The translations under genes and the position numbers were made by a program. Shown piece after piece: positions 56,671-64,000 of a stretch of DNA of 64,000 nt. The DNA lies in NCBI GenBank assembly GCA_030442035.1, contig JAUJEA010000008.1:124001-188000 (forward strand). Reading direction: 5' to 3'. A model generated the notes under the pieces. The model was not told the origin of the DNA. It searched no databases and saw only the letters and a program-made list of their open reading frames with translations. Numbering within the stretch: position 1 is the first letter of the stretch; each line of letters starts with the position of its first letter. The DNA comes from Splendidivirga corallicola. Its GTDB lineage: Bacteria > Bacteroidota > Bacteroidia > Cytophagales > Cyclobacteriaceae.

Positions 56671-56691
56671 TAAGGTGTATAAGTGTTAAAG
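56671..56691. repeat. Short dispersed repeat copy
   Basis: Contains GTGTATAAGTGTTAAAG (56675-56691), identical over 17 bases to 53981-53997. The intervening sequence up to the AraC start is AT-rich without other signals. Confidence 0.55.
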
Positions 56692-56743
56692 TTAAGAAGT
56701 GAAAGGAAAAAACTTTAATCTAAAATTTTTTATCTTCAATTGC

Positions 56744-57958
56744 TTATCGCCTTCTATTAGCCAATAGCGGTGGTGGTTCTCCTGTAAAGGGATTAAATCT
56801 ACTGATAGTTTTGGCTTCCATACCTGCGGCACACATGATCACCCTATCCCCAAAGCGGTCTCGTATTGTGTCCATAGCCTGATAAAGATTAATACGTTCT
56901 TCCGTATCATCAAACAGGTCTATCTGGTGTCCCCCGTTCACCAGGTGACTAAACCGCACACCAACCAATCTCACCAATAAGCGTTTTGAATATAATTTAT
57001 CAAAAAGCTCCAGTACTTTAGGAATTAGAACATGGTCTGCAGCGGTATAAGGGATATGAGCCTGAAGCGTATAAGTACTGAAATCAGTATAACGAACCTT
57101 CACTGTAACACAAGCTGTCAGCTTCTCCCCTCTTCTCAATTGAAAAGCCAGGTTCTCGGCCATAGCTAACAAAATACCCTTCAATTTTATAACATCAATG
57201 GTGTCCTGATCAAATGTTCTTTCCGTAGAAATCGATTTTCTTTCAGTATAAGGAACGACAGGTGAATTATCGATCCCATTAGCCTTCTTCCATATAGTGA
57301 TTCCGTTTTTACCAAATGCCTTCTCCATCATTTTTAGTGGCATGTCCTGCACAGTCTTGATCTTTCTCACCCCTAAATCACGCAATGCCAATGAAGTTTG
57401 TTCTCCTACCATAGGGATTTTACTTACATCCAATGGTGCTAAAAAGGGCTTTTCCAAACCACGGTCAACTTTCATCTGGTTATTGGGTTTGGCTTCTCCC
57501 GTAGCAATTTTTGAAACGGTTTTATTGACAGATAAACCAAAAGAAATAGGCAAGCCGGTTTCCTTCATGATCTTTTTCCGTAGCTCTGTAGCCATTTTAA
57601 AACTGCCAAAGAACCTATCGGTACCGCTCAGGTCAATATAAAATTCATCAATTGAAGTTTTTTCATAAAGCGGGACACGTTCCTCAATAATTTCTGTAAC
57701 TTCTTTTGATTTTGCGGTATAGTTACCTGAATTCCCCTTGATGACAATGGCTTCAGGACATAATTGTCTGGCTAATTTCATTGGCATGGCTGAATGAATA
57801 CCAAATTCCCTGGCTTCATAACTACAGGAAGCAACAACCCCCCGGTCACTTAAACCGCCTATTAAAATAGGTTTATCATTAAGCCTGCTATCTAACAATC
57901 TTTCACATGACACGAAAAAAGTGTCCAAATCCATGTGAACAATAGATCTCGCCTCCAT
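56744..57958 (-). CDS. dinB: DNA polymerase IV (Y-family)
   Basis: Translesion polymerase, 404 residues from the ATG at 57958; the longer TTG-started frame (from 58003) is encoded by the promoter and inverted repeat and is rejected. Y-family palm motifs are IVHMDLDTFFVSCERLLD with the first catalytic Asp pair and SIDEFYIDLSG with the second acidic pair. The finger/thumb part includes GLSVNKTVSKIATGEAKPN. A C-terminal QIDLFDD fits the beta-clamp-binding consensus (QLxLF-type). A perfect 14-base inverted repeat adjoins the start and overlaps the -7 box, suggesting damage-type regulation. Confidence 0.93.
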   Translation of the reverse strand: MEARSIVHMDLDTFFVSCERLLDSRLNDKPILIGGLSDRGVVASCSYEAREFGIHSAMPMKLARQLCPEAIVIKGNSGNYTAKSKEVTEIIEERVPLYEKTSIDEFYIDLSGTDRFFGSFKMATELRKKIMKETGLPISFGLSVNKTVSKIATGEAKPNNQMKVDRGLEKPFLAPLDVSKIPMVGEQTSLALRDLGVRKIKTVQDMPLKMMEKAFGKNGITIWKKANGIDNSPVVPYTERKSISTERTFDQDTIDVIKLKGILLAMAENLAFQLRRGEKLTACVTVKVRYTDFSTYTLQAHIPYTAADHVLIPKVLELFDKLYSKRLLVRLVGVRFSHLVNGGHQIDLFDDTEERINLYQAMDTIRDRFGDRVIMCAAGMEAKTISRFNPFTGEPPPLLANRRR

Positions 57959-57994
57959 ACCAATATTTTTAGCTAAATTACTAAAAATATTGGT
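57959..57994. promoter_or_regulatory. Inverted repeat operator at dinB
   Basis: Perfect 14-base arms (ACCAATATTTTTAG and CTAAAAATATTGGT) separated by 8 bases, beginning next to the dinB ATG. Its right half overlaps the -7 box. Candidate repressor site, for example for LexA or another damage regulator. Confidence 0.6.
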
Positions 57995-58014
57995 TAAATT
58001 CAATTTTACCCAAA
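57982..58014 (-). promoter_or_regulatory. Promoter of dinB
   Basis: On the minus strand TTTG (58011-58014) and TATTTTTA (57982-57989, one mismatch to TAnnTTTG) are 21 bases apart, the usual Bacteroidota spacing. The inverted repeat 57959-57994 covers the -7 box. Confidence 0.5.
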
Positions 58015-58186
58015 TCAGTTCAAGGCAAACGCATTTAAATATATGTCACAATATTCTTTAAAATTATGTTTTTCCTTATCAGAAATATAAGTGGTATTGT
58101 GTTGAAGTATTTAAGTATTTAATCTGAAATGTATAAAGGCAATATGGCGTCAAATACGGACTGGTTTTCAAATTGCTAGATATATA

Positions 58187-58199
58187 ACCCCTACGGGGT
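58187..58199. repeat. Short GC hairpin
   Basis: ACCCC-TAC-GGGGT, a perfect 5-bp stem with 3-nt loop in an AT-rich intergenic stretch. It may be part of a repeated palindromic element. Confidence 0.5.
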
Positions 58200-58238
58200 A
58201 TTTAAATCGCTCATTTTCTTGCTTTATATAACAAAGAA

Positions 58239-58271
58239 AGGGGCCAAACCATTTGCGACAGCCTGACCCCT
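58239..58271 (-). terminator. Terminator-like hairpin downstream of the 58.4-kb gene
   Basis: On the minus strand AGGGGTCA pairs with TGGCCCCT (one G-U pair) around 17 nt and is followed by TTTCTTTGTT. It lies about 145 bases beyond the stop of the secreted protein gene. A second palindrome, TCCACTAGTGGA, is at 58286-58297. Confidence 0.55.
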
Positions 58272-58310
58272 ATCATGCGAAAAAGTCCACTAGTGGAAAT
58301 CTTTGCAATT

Positions 58311-58395
58311 AATAATTACGAATCTTCAATTACGAGTTACTAGTAAAGATGAGTTTTCCACCGTAATTCGTAATTTGTCATTCTCAATTAATTAA
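58311..58395. repeat. Inverted-repeat element, copy 2
   Basis: AATTACGAATCTTCAATTACGAG at about 58313-58335 and its partly complementary CGTAATTCGTAATTTGTCATTCTC at about 58362-58386 form an imperfect stem of about 29 positions, roughly 20 of them paired. Same word family as the elements at 29.07-29.46 and 61.0 kb. Confidence 0.55.
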
Positions 58396-58415
58396 TCATT
58401 CAAAATTCATCATTA

Positions 58416-59588
58416 TTAATTAAGTTGAATTCCTTCCATATCCTCAAACTTGCCCTGTACTCCCCAACCACCGAAGGTTTCGGAAACGGCGATGAGGATC
58501 TCATTATTTCCCTTATTCAATGGTAAATAAATAGTATCAAAATATCCCATAGTACCTAAAAAGCGATAATCCCTGGTCCTGTAACCATTGTCGCCACTGT
58601 ATAAGGCTTGACCATTACAATATACTTTTACGCGGTCACTATAACCCAAATTTAATCTCTTTAAACCCGACTGATCAGCCTTTACAACTATCTTGGCAAA
58701 AACTGTATTGTTTTCTCTACTTCCCTGGGCAACTTTCGCCAGATTGGTGACACCTGACTTCTCTGCTTTTAGTTTTTTCCAATTCCTTTTTTCAATAAAG
58801 GCTTTATCCAAAAGATCATTTCCGTCGAGTTCTTTTTCATTGAATTCATCAGAAATTAACCATTCAGCAATGCTGTTATCCTCCGATTCTCCGACTGTTT
58901 CACTATTTATTTTCAGGGTAGGATTTTCAATAGGAGTATAAGAAAAGTTAGCAAAATGTATAGGCCCTACCGACGATTTAATACCAATTGTTCCGGCCTC
59001 AGGGTCTCTTTTCAATTCATGTATATGCACAACCGGCTCTTCACTATGATCAAAATAAACTTCAGCACTTTGGTTGGAAATAACCAATTTTACATGCAAC
59101 CATCGATCATAAGGATAATGGTATACACTATTGTGTCCATTTCCTTCTTCAATAGGCCTCCAACTGGCCAAACCATCATTGTCTCCGGTGAACTGATCAT
59201 GATATAATTGCCAGGCGCTTGAGCCATTGTATATGGGGGTATATTGAAAAGCATCAGGTTTTCCGGACAAATGAGGGCGAATGTAGAATTCTTCATAATT
59301 GGAAGGATCAACCATTCTGAACATGACACCAGGAAAAGCCCTTCTTTCTGCCAGGAAGATGTCAAACTCAATAATTCCATTAAGGAATTTGGCATCTTTT
59401 AAATAAGCCCTTCCCCGGTTAATGAGCAGGCTATTTTCCCCCATGTAAGTATAAGTCATAGAACCCGCAGCTTCTATAGCCCAGCTTTCAGAATTAAATG
59501 CTATTGTTTTTTCACTTTGTCCAAATAACAGTGGACCATGGAAGAAACACAGCAGTATTAGGATCGTAAAATTTTTAAGAGCAGACAT
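58416..59588 (-). CDS. Secreted LamG/concanavalin-like protein
   Basis: 390 residues with a Sec signal (about 1-23, cleavage near FGQS). The N-terminal half (about 30-220) is a concanavalin/LamG-like fold, with LNGIIEFDIFLAERRAFPGVMFR split over two strands and the PYDRWLHVKLVISNQ edge common to DUF1080/LamG-type proteins. The C-terminal 120 residues form a second strand-rich module (KRLNLGYSDRVKVYCNGQAL, FETFGGWGVQG). It is exported and probably binds a glycan. Divergent from the regulator-like gene at 59709 (120 bases between starts). No catalytic residues recognised. Confidence 0.8.
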   Translation of the reverse strand: MSALKNFTILILLCFFHGPLLFGQSEKTIAFNSESWAIEAAGSMTYTYMGENSLLINRGRAYLKDAKFLNGIIEFDIFLAERRAFPGVMFRMVDPSNYEEFYIRPHLSGKPDAFQYTPIYNGSSAWQLYHDQFTGDNDGLASWRPIEEGNGHNSVYHYPYDRWLHVKLVISNQSAEVYFDHSEEPVVHIHELKRDPEAGTIGIKSSVGPIHFANFSYTPIENPTLKINSETVGESEDNSIAEWLISDEFNEKELDGNDLLDKAFIEKRNWKKLKAEKSGVTNLAKVAQGSRENNTVFAKIVVKADQSGLKRLNLGYSDRVKVYCNGQALYSGDNGYRTRDYRFLGTMGYFDTIYLPLNKGNNEILIAVSETFGGWGVQGKFEDMEGIQLN

Positions 59589-59708
59589 ATTTCGATGTTT
59601 TATTTTTAACTTTATTTATAATCAAAAGTGAACACAATGAAACAATTAGAATCGCTCATCAGTGTTCAAGTTGATACAAGTTTGTTCAAAACTTAATTCA
59701 AGGCTATC

Positions 59709-61001
59709 ATGACCAAAAATGGCAACAACGATCTTTTGTATCTGCAGCATTGTCGGAAGTTGATCGAAGAAAAACTTGGCTGGGGAAATAGCGAAGATTG
59801 GAGCAGTCAGGATTTTGCCACCTTGAGTGAAAAAATACTCAGTGAAACTGGCACTAATTTAAGTGACACTACTTTAAAGCGTATTTGGGGCCGGGTGAAA
59901 TATGATAATATTCCTCAAACACATACTTTGAATACCCTGGCGATCTTTCTGGGTTATGAAACCTGGCGTGATTTCAAATTAGCGCATAATCAATTAAGAG
60001 GGGATTTAGATACGAAGACTATTCCGGAAGAAAGAAGAAGTAAATGGCCTAAAAGAAAAATATTGGTGCCAATACTTTTCGTAGTAGTGGTGATAGGAAC
60101 TATTTCATTGTTTGTTTTTCAAAAAGAAAATATAAAGATACCCAAAGATCAGAAAGGTAAAGCCAGCTTTAGCAGTGATCCTGTAACCTTGGGTATTCCC
60201 AACACGGTGGTCTTTCATTATGACATTTCGGAACTTCCTGTTCAGAATGCATTTATTCAACAATATTGGGATCCAAAAAAACGCTTCAGGATTTTTAAAG
60301 AGAGGAAAGAGGCAGCTTCGATTTATTATTACCCCGGATATTTCAGGGCCAAATTAATTGTAAACAGCCAGTTGATCAGGGAACATGATCTTTACATAAA
60401 ATCAGATGGATGGATGGCGACTATCCAGAGAGATTCGATCCCAAGATATATTTTGCCCAATGAATTGATCGGGACAGGTCATTTGGGAGTTACCGAAGAG
60501 GTATTAGAAGAAATCAACAACGATCCAAGAGAAGATCCATACTGGCTCAGTTATCATTATGTGGATGATTTCAATGGCTTGCAAAGTGCCAACTTTACAT
60601 TGGAAACAGCCATTAAAAACACCTATAGGAATGGTAAATCCATTTGTCAGCTAAGCGAAATTGTCATTCTCTGTACTGATGGAGTAATTATTATTCCTAT
60701 GACAATTCCGGGATGTGTAGGAAACACAAGGATCATGGTACATGACGTCTATATGAAAGGAGAAGATTATGATCTTTCAGCACTTGGAGTTGACTTTTCC
60801 GATTGGCAGCACCTGAAGTGTCAGGTAAAAGAAAAACAAGTCAAACTATTCATAAACAATAACCTGGCTTTCACAATCGATTATCAGGATGATGCAGGAG
60901 AAGTTGTTGGCATGCGCTATAAATTCAAAGGATCTGGTATGGTTGATTATGCTCGTCTATACAATGAAAAAGATGAGTTGGTTTTTGGGGAAAAATTTTA
61001 A
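59709..61001 (+). CDS. Membrane-anchored regulator-like protein with LamG exterior
   Basis: 430 residues in three parts. Residues 1-95 are soluble and helical with conserved-looking boxes CRKLIEEKLGWGNSEDWSSQ (to about 33), LSDTTLKRIWGRVKYDN (51-67) and TLNTLAIFLGYETWRDFKL; the middle box looks like a helix-turn-helix. One membrane helix spans 118-138 after a basic stretch. The exterior has a PKD-like strand module (about 150-235) and a LamG-like domain (about 270-425) with DFNGLQSANFTLET. I infer a one-component transmembrane sensor whose inside touches DNA and outside binds a ligand. Ends in the convergent region with the FtsX gene. Confidence 0.75.
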   Translation: MTKNGNNDLLYLQHCRKLIEEKLGWGNSEDWSSQDFATLSEKILSETGTNLSDTTLKRIWGRVKYDNIPQTHTLNTLAIFLGYETWRDFKLAHNQLRGDLDTKTIPEERRSKWPKRKILVPILFVVVVIGTISLFVFQKENIKIPKDQKGKASFSSDPVTLGIPNTVVFHYDISELPVQNAFIQQYWDPKKRFRIFKERKEAASIYYYPGYFRAKLIVNSQLIREHDLYIKSDGWMATIQRDSIPRYILPNELIGTGHLGVTEEVLEEINNDPREDPYWLSYHYVDDFNGLQSANFTLETAIKNTYRNGKSICQLSEIVILCTDGVIIIPMTIPGCVGNTRIMVHDVYMKGEDYDLSALGVDFSDWQHLKCQVKEKQVKLFINNNLAFTIDYQDDAGEVVGMRYKFKGSGMVDYARLYNEKDELVFGEKF

Positions 61002-61004
61002 ATT

Positions 61005-61104
61005 AATTACGAATGTCAAATTAAGAATTACGACAGTCAACCTTGGACATCGGCCTCCTAATCCCGCTCATATTATCGTAATTCGTAATTTGAAATTTGT
61101 AATT
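61005..61104. repeat. Inverted-repeat element, copy 1
   Basis: 29-base arms 61005-61033 and 61076-61104 are complementary at 26 of 29 positions, with a 42-base centre. It lies between two convergent genes (ends at 61001 and 61154), so it could act as a bidirectional 3' stem or terminator. Same words as the elements near 29.07-29.46 and 58.31 kb. Confidence 0.75.
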
Positions 61105-61153
61105 AAAATCAATTCATCATACAAAATTCCTGGAACTCAGCAACCCACATCAA

Positions 61154-63754
61154 TTATTCATACCTTATCGCATCTGCCGGATTGGCCAAAGCAGCTTTGA
61201 GCGATTGATAAGAAACAGCCAGCAATACAAAGAAAAGTGATATACTTCCGACGATTATGAATATTAAAGGGTTGATATTGATCTGATATATATAATTTTC
61301 CAGCCAATGTTGTAAGATAAAATAAGTGACAGCAGAGGCCAGGAAAGTGGCGATCATAACCAGTAATACAAACTCTTTATTAAGCAATATCAAAATACTC
61401 TGAGCCGAGGCTCCTAGTACTTTTCTCACTCCTATTTCTTTGATCCTTAAACTACTCAAATAGGCAGAAAGTCCTAACAAGCCGAGTGCAGCCAGACCAA
61501 TTGCAATAATAGACAAATAAATAGTGGTTGATGCCAATCTGTCTTCCTGGTCATAAAATTCATTAATATCCTCTTCCATAAATTCCATATGGATTGGTTC
61601 ATCAGGGACTATTGTGTTCCAGGCTTCATGAGTAAATTCTTTTACTTCCGAAACGTTTTTCATATTGATTTTGATCAAAACATTTTGTCCTACCCATTTT
61701 CTCTCCCTGGCTGCATAAATAATTAATGGATCGACTTGATGACGTAAAGAGGAAAAATGAAAATCTTTGATAACGCCGTTAATAGTCCTCTCCTTCTCCC
61801 ATTCAGTACCAGGATTGGAAATGATGTTTTTTCCGACAGGATCATCGTAGCCAAGTCTCTTGGCAAAAGTTTCATTAATAAAAACAGATAGCTGTGGTTT
61901 TTCCTCTTTATCAAGAAAAAGGAAATTACCCTCTGCGCTTCGTATATTCAATGTTTCCAAATAATCAATATCAACCGATAATGAGATCACATCTCCGTGG
62001 ATTATATCGGAATCAGCGGTCTTAAAATTCAAACCATAGTCCTCATCTCCGGGAACAGCTCCGGTACTCACATTCAATATATGCGGATGCATGAGGAGTT
62101 TATTTTTCAAATTCTCATAGTTCTCCCATTTACCCAGGTCCCAGGCTCTTTCGATTTTGAGAATGCCTTCCTTTTCAAACCCCAGGTCAATGTTTCTCAG
62201 GAATTGCAATTGTTGATGCATAATCCAACCTGCACTGATTAAGACAATCAGCAGTGTAAATTGAAAGGTAACAAGTATTCTTCTCAGGTTTATTTTTTTG
62301 TTTGGTTTAAAAAGTTGCTTTCTGAACAATTGAATTGCCTGAAATCTAGGCATCACAAGAGCGGGATAACTTCCTGCTAAAAGTCCGGTAAAAAGCGCCA
62401 CAAGCAGCAGTGCGAGAATATAAGTTGGAGAATATAACAATCGTTCATCCAGGGTTACTTCCATAAGGTTGTTCAGAACAGGCAGGCAGAATTTCATGAG
62501 TATGAGTGCCAGAGGAAGACTCAAAAAGCTATAGAAGAGAGCATCAAATAGAAATTGCCCTGCAAGACTTAACTTACCCGCTCCCATGACTTTCCTGACA
62601 GCAATTTCATTATTGCGACCTGCATAAGTGGCAATGGAGAGATTCATATAATTTGTGCAGGAAATTATCAGGATAATCACTCCGATAATGGAAAATATAT
62701 AAAGATAACGAATATCTCCGGGTGGTTTCAGTTCATAAGTGTATTTGGATTGAAAATGGATATCCTGAACAGGCTGTACATCAAATTCACTCAGGATATC
62801 ATCCTCTGTTGGGCTGAGCCCCAGGTTACTTATCTTTTGTTTAAAGTGCTCGGGGTCGAACTGATCATTCATTAAAAAATAACAAAAGTTACTGGCCGCA
62901 TTTTCAACACCATTTTTATTGGCAATGAGTAAATCAAATTGCAGATGGCTGTTGGTTGGAACATTTTCTATAACACCTCCGATCATCAATTCCATGGTGT
63001 CATATTGAATAACCTGATTAAGAGGTAACTCCGATCCAAAGTAACGTTTGGCTGTACGCTCTGTTATTACTACTGTGTTTGGTTTTTCCAGCGCAGTTTT
63101 GGGATCTCCCAACAAAAATTCAAACTTAAAGATGTCAAAGAATTCGGTCCCAGGATTAGTGATCAGAGCATGATCCTCTCCGAATTTTTTATCGCGAAAT
63201 GTCACATATTCAGTTTTGGTTCTTCTGAAACGTGCCATTTTTTTGATTTCGGGAAACTCTTTTTGCAGGAGCTTTTCGGCATGGTCTATAGGGAGTGTCG
63301 GGAACCAACCTCCTCCTTTTGGTCTGAAGGCAGCAACCCGATAGGTATTTTCAGGATCATGATGGAAGTTATCGTAGCTTAGCTCGTGTTGTACATAAAG
63401 TGCCACCAAAGCGCTGCAAGTTAAACCAATCGTCAATCCAATGATATTGGTCGCACTATAACGCCAATTTTTGTGAATATTTCTAAGAGCAATTTTGAAA
63501 TAGTTTTTAAGCATGGAAAAAAAATTAAAGCGGTTATGATAGGAAGGCTCTCTTCTCAAAGCAAAGGGTCTTAACAATCCGAGGACCCTTTTTATGTAGC
63601 GTTTTTTGGCTGTTTTCAGATCATGAGTTTGGTATTCAGTCAGAAACAATTCATCCAGATCGCCTTCTATGTATTCACGAATCCCTGGATTACAAAACCA
63701 GCGCAGAAAACGTTTAGCCCATTTCGGTGGCTCTATGGAAGATGGATTACTCAT
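61154..63754 (-). CDS. FtsX-type permease with permease-prefix domain
   Basis: 866 residues. The first ~75 residues are a cytoplasmic permease-prefix domain 2 segment (PKWAKRFLRWFCNPGIREYI) that Bacteroidota use together with a PadR regulator. A classical two-fold MacB/FtsX permease follows: first helix with YSATNIIGLTIGLTCSALVA, periplasmic MacB domain, FtsX helices with NEIAVRKVMGAG, then a second set with SLRIKEIGVRKVLGAS. The start overlaps the PadR stop by ATGA. No ATPase is next to it. Function is unassigned. Confidence 0.92.
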   Translation of the reverse strand: MSNPSSIEPPKWAKRFLRWFCNPGIREYIEGDLDELFLTEYQTHDLKTAKKRYIKRVLGLLRPFALRREPSYHNRFNFFSMLKNYFKIALRNIHKNWRYSATNIIGLTIGLTCSALVALYVQHELSYDNFHHDPENTYRVAAFRPKGGGWFPTLPIDHAEKLLQKEFPEIKKMARFRRTKTEYVTFRDKKFGEDHALITNPGTEFFDIFKFEFLLGDPKTALEKPNTVVITERTAKRYFGSELPLNQVIQYDTMELMIGGVIENVPTNSHLQFDLLIANKNGVENAASNFCYFLMNDQFDPEHFKQKISNLGLSPTEDDILSEFDVQPVQDIHFQSKYTYELKPPGDIRYLYIFSIIGVIILIISCTNYMNLSIATYAGRNNEIAVRKVMGAGKLSLAGQFLFDALFYSFLSLPLALILMKFCLPVLNNLMEVTLDERLLYSPTYILALLLVALFTGLLAGSYPALVMPRFQAIQLFRKQLFKPNKKINLRRILVTFQFTLLIVLISAGWIMHQQLQFLRNIDLGFEKEGILKIERAWDLGKWENYENLKNKLLMHPHILNVSTGAVPGDEDYGLNFKTADSDIIHGDVISLSVDIDYLETLNIRSAEGNFLFLDKEEKPQLSVFINETFAKRLGYDDPVGKNIISNPGTEWEKERTINGVIKDFHFSSLRHQVDPLIIYAARERKWVGQNVLIKINMKNVSEVKEFTHEAWNTIVPDEPIHMEFMEEDINEFYDQEDRLASTTIYLSIIAIGLAALGLLGLSAYLSSLRIKEIGVRKVLGASAQSILILLNKEFVLLVMIATFLASAVTYFILQHWLENYIYQININPLIFIIVGSISLFFVLLAVSYQSLKAALANPADAIRYE

Positions 63755-64000
63755 ATCCCTTCATTCCCTAAAATGAATTGCTCTGATAGTCCCCAAAGTT
63801 CGTCCCGAAGGTTCTTAGCTTCAATCAAGGCCTTTTTACCATCAATGGTCAAAGTAAAAAGACGTTTTCTCTTGCCTCCTCTTTCCTGAGTAGATTCTCC
63901 CCATTCGGAATCTACAAATCCTTTGCTTTCCAGGCGATTCAAAGCTGAATACATAGCTCCAACACTGACATTGCGTTTCGTGCGTTCCTCAATGGTCTCT
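63751..64000 (-). CDS. PadR family regulator, cut by window edge
   Basis: Reading continues to the window edge, so the N-terminus is missing. The visible part reads TIEERTKRNVSVGAMYSALNRL, then the wing GKRKRLFTLTIDGKKALIEA; this is the PadR winged-helix domain. Stop codon overlaps the permease start by 4 bases, so the two are translationally coupled. PadR next to a prefix-domain FtsX permease is a recurring Bacteroidota arrangement; the regulator probably controls the permease. Confidence 0.85.
   Translation of the reverse strand, partial: ETIEERTKRNVSVGAMYSALNRLESKGFVDSEWGESTQERGGKRKRLFTLTIDGKKALIEAKNLRDELWGLSEQFILGNEGI

Noticed and set aside
57959-58003. TTG-started longer N-terminus for dinB
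   Set aside because: The extra residues are encoded by the inverted repeat and promoter; ATG at 57958 leads directly into the polymerase motif.
1-64000. tRNA genes, rRNA, CRISPR arrays, transposases, prophage
   Set aside because: I scanned both strands for T-loop words, repeated spacers and transposase-like proteins and saw none.

Overview
The window looks like chromosomal DNA of a free-living, probably marine or environmental member of the Bacteroidota (Cytophagales-like). The evidence is AT-rich DNA with few Shine-Dalgarno sites, Bacteroidota-style promoters (TTG at -33, TAnnTTTG at -7), and families typical of the phylum: GLPGLI protein with an outer-membrane TonB-receptor-like partner, FtsX-type permeases with a PadR regulator, LytTR regulators with LytS or HisKA_2 kinases, DUF4199 with a membrane-tethered LuxR protein, DUF6249 with an ECF sigma factor, and many lipoproteins. 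I see no rRNA, tRNA, CRISPR array, transposase, prophage or plasmid gene.

Layout. 0-4 kb: a lipoprotein sulfatase, a FAS1 lipoprotein with a clear terminator, a SnoaL-like protein and an unknown lipoprotein. 4-8 kb: a sulfur-linked set of SulP anion permease, LysR regulator and YeiH-type exporter. 8-15.5 kb: a three-gene unit of DUF1549/DUF1553 cytochrome (PSD1), Tat-exported DUF1501 protein and a membrane protein joining DUF2231, a c-heme site and leucine-rich repeats, with a divergent AraC regulator. 15.6-22.6 kb: one complete efflux operon reading leftward, with promoter and operator, arsR, tolC, membrane fusion protein, RND pump, P-II-like protein, DUF2892 protein and terminator. 22.9-24.1 kb: a small ArsR/SRPBCC operon behind a perfect 24-bp palindrome. 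24-38 kb: Tat-exported class V aminotransferase-like enzyme, LytS/LytTR pair, MerR-TipAS regulator, FtsX permease, DUF6249/ECF sigma locus, small membrane and stress-type proteins, and an AraC regulator. 38-44.6 kb: GLPGLI/outer-membrane pair, a secreted unknown, a DinB-fold protein, and TetR plus DUF1348 behind a 50-bp inverted repeat. 45-50 kb: TPR histidine kinase with LytTR regulator, and the SRPBCC/DUF4199/LuxR cluster. 50.5-54 kb: an unassigned amino-acid cluster (ornithine-cyclodeaminase family, aminotransferase, PLP decarboxylase). 54-64 kb: a frameshifted lipoprotein gene, AraC regulator, DNA polymerase IV with an adjoining inverted repeat, a secreted LamG-type protein divergent from a membrane-anchored regulator-like protein with a LamG-type exterior, and a PadR/FtsX pair cut by the window edge.

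The least explained parts are the heme/DUF1501/LRR unit (8-14.5 kb), the divergent LamG-type pair (58.4-61.0 kb), the three-enzyme amino-acid cluster (50.5-54 kb), and inverted-repeat elements in intergenic DNA near 29, 58.3 and 61.0 kb. Function calls rest on motif recognition by eye; no database search was run.
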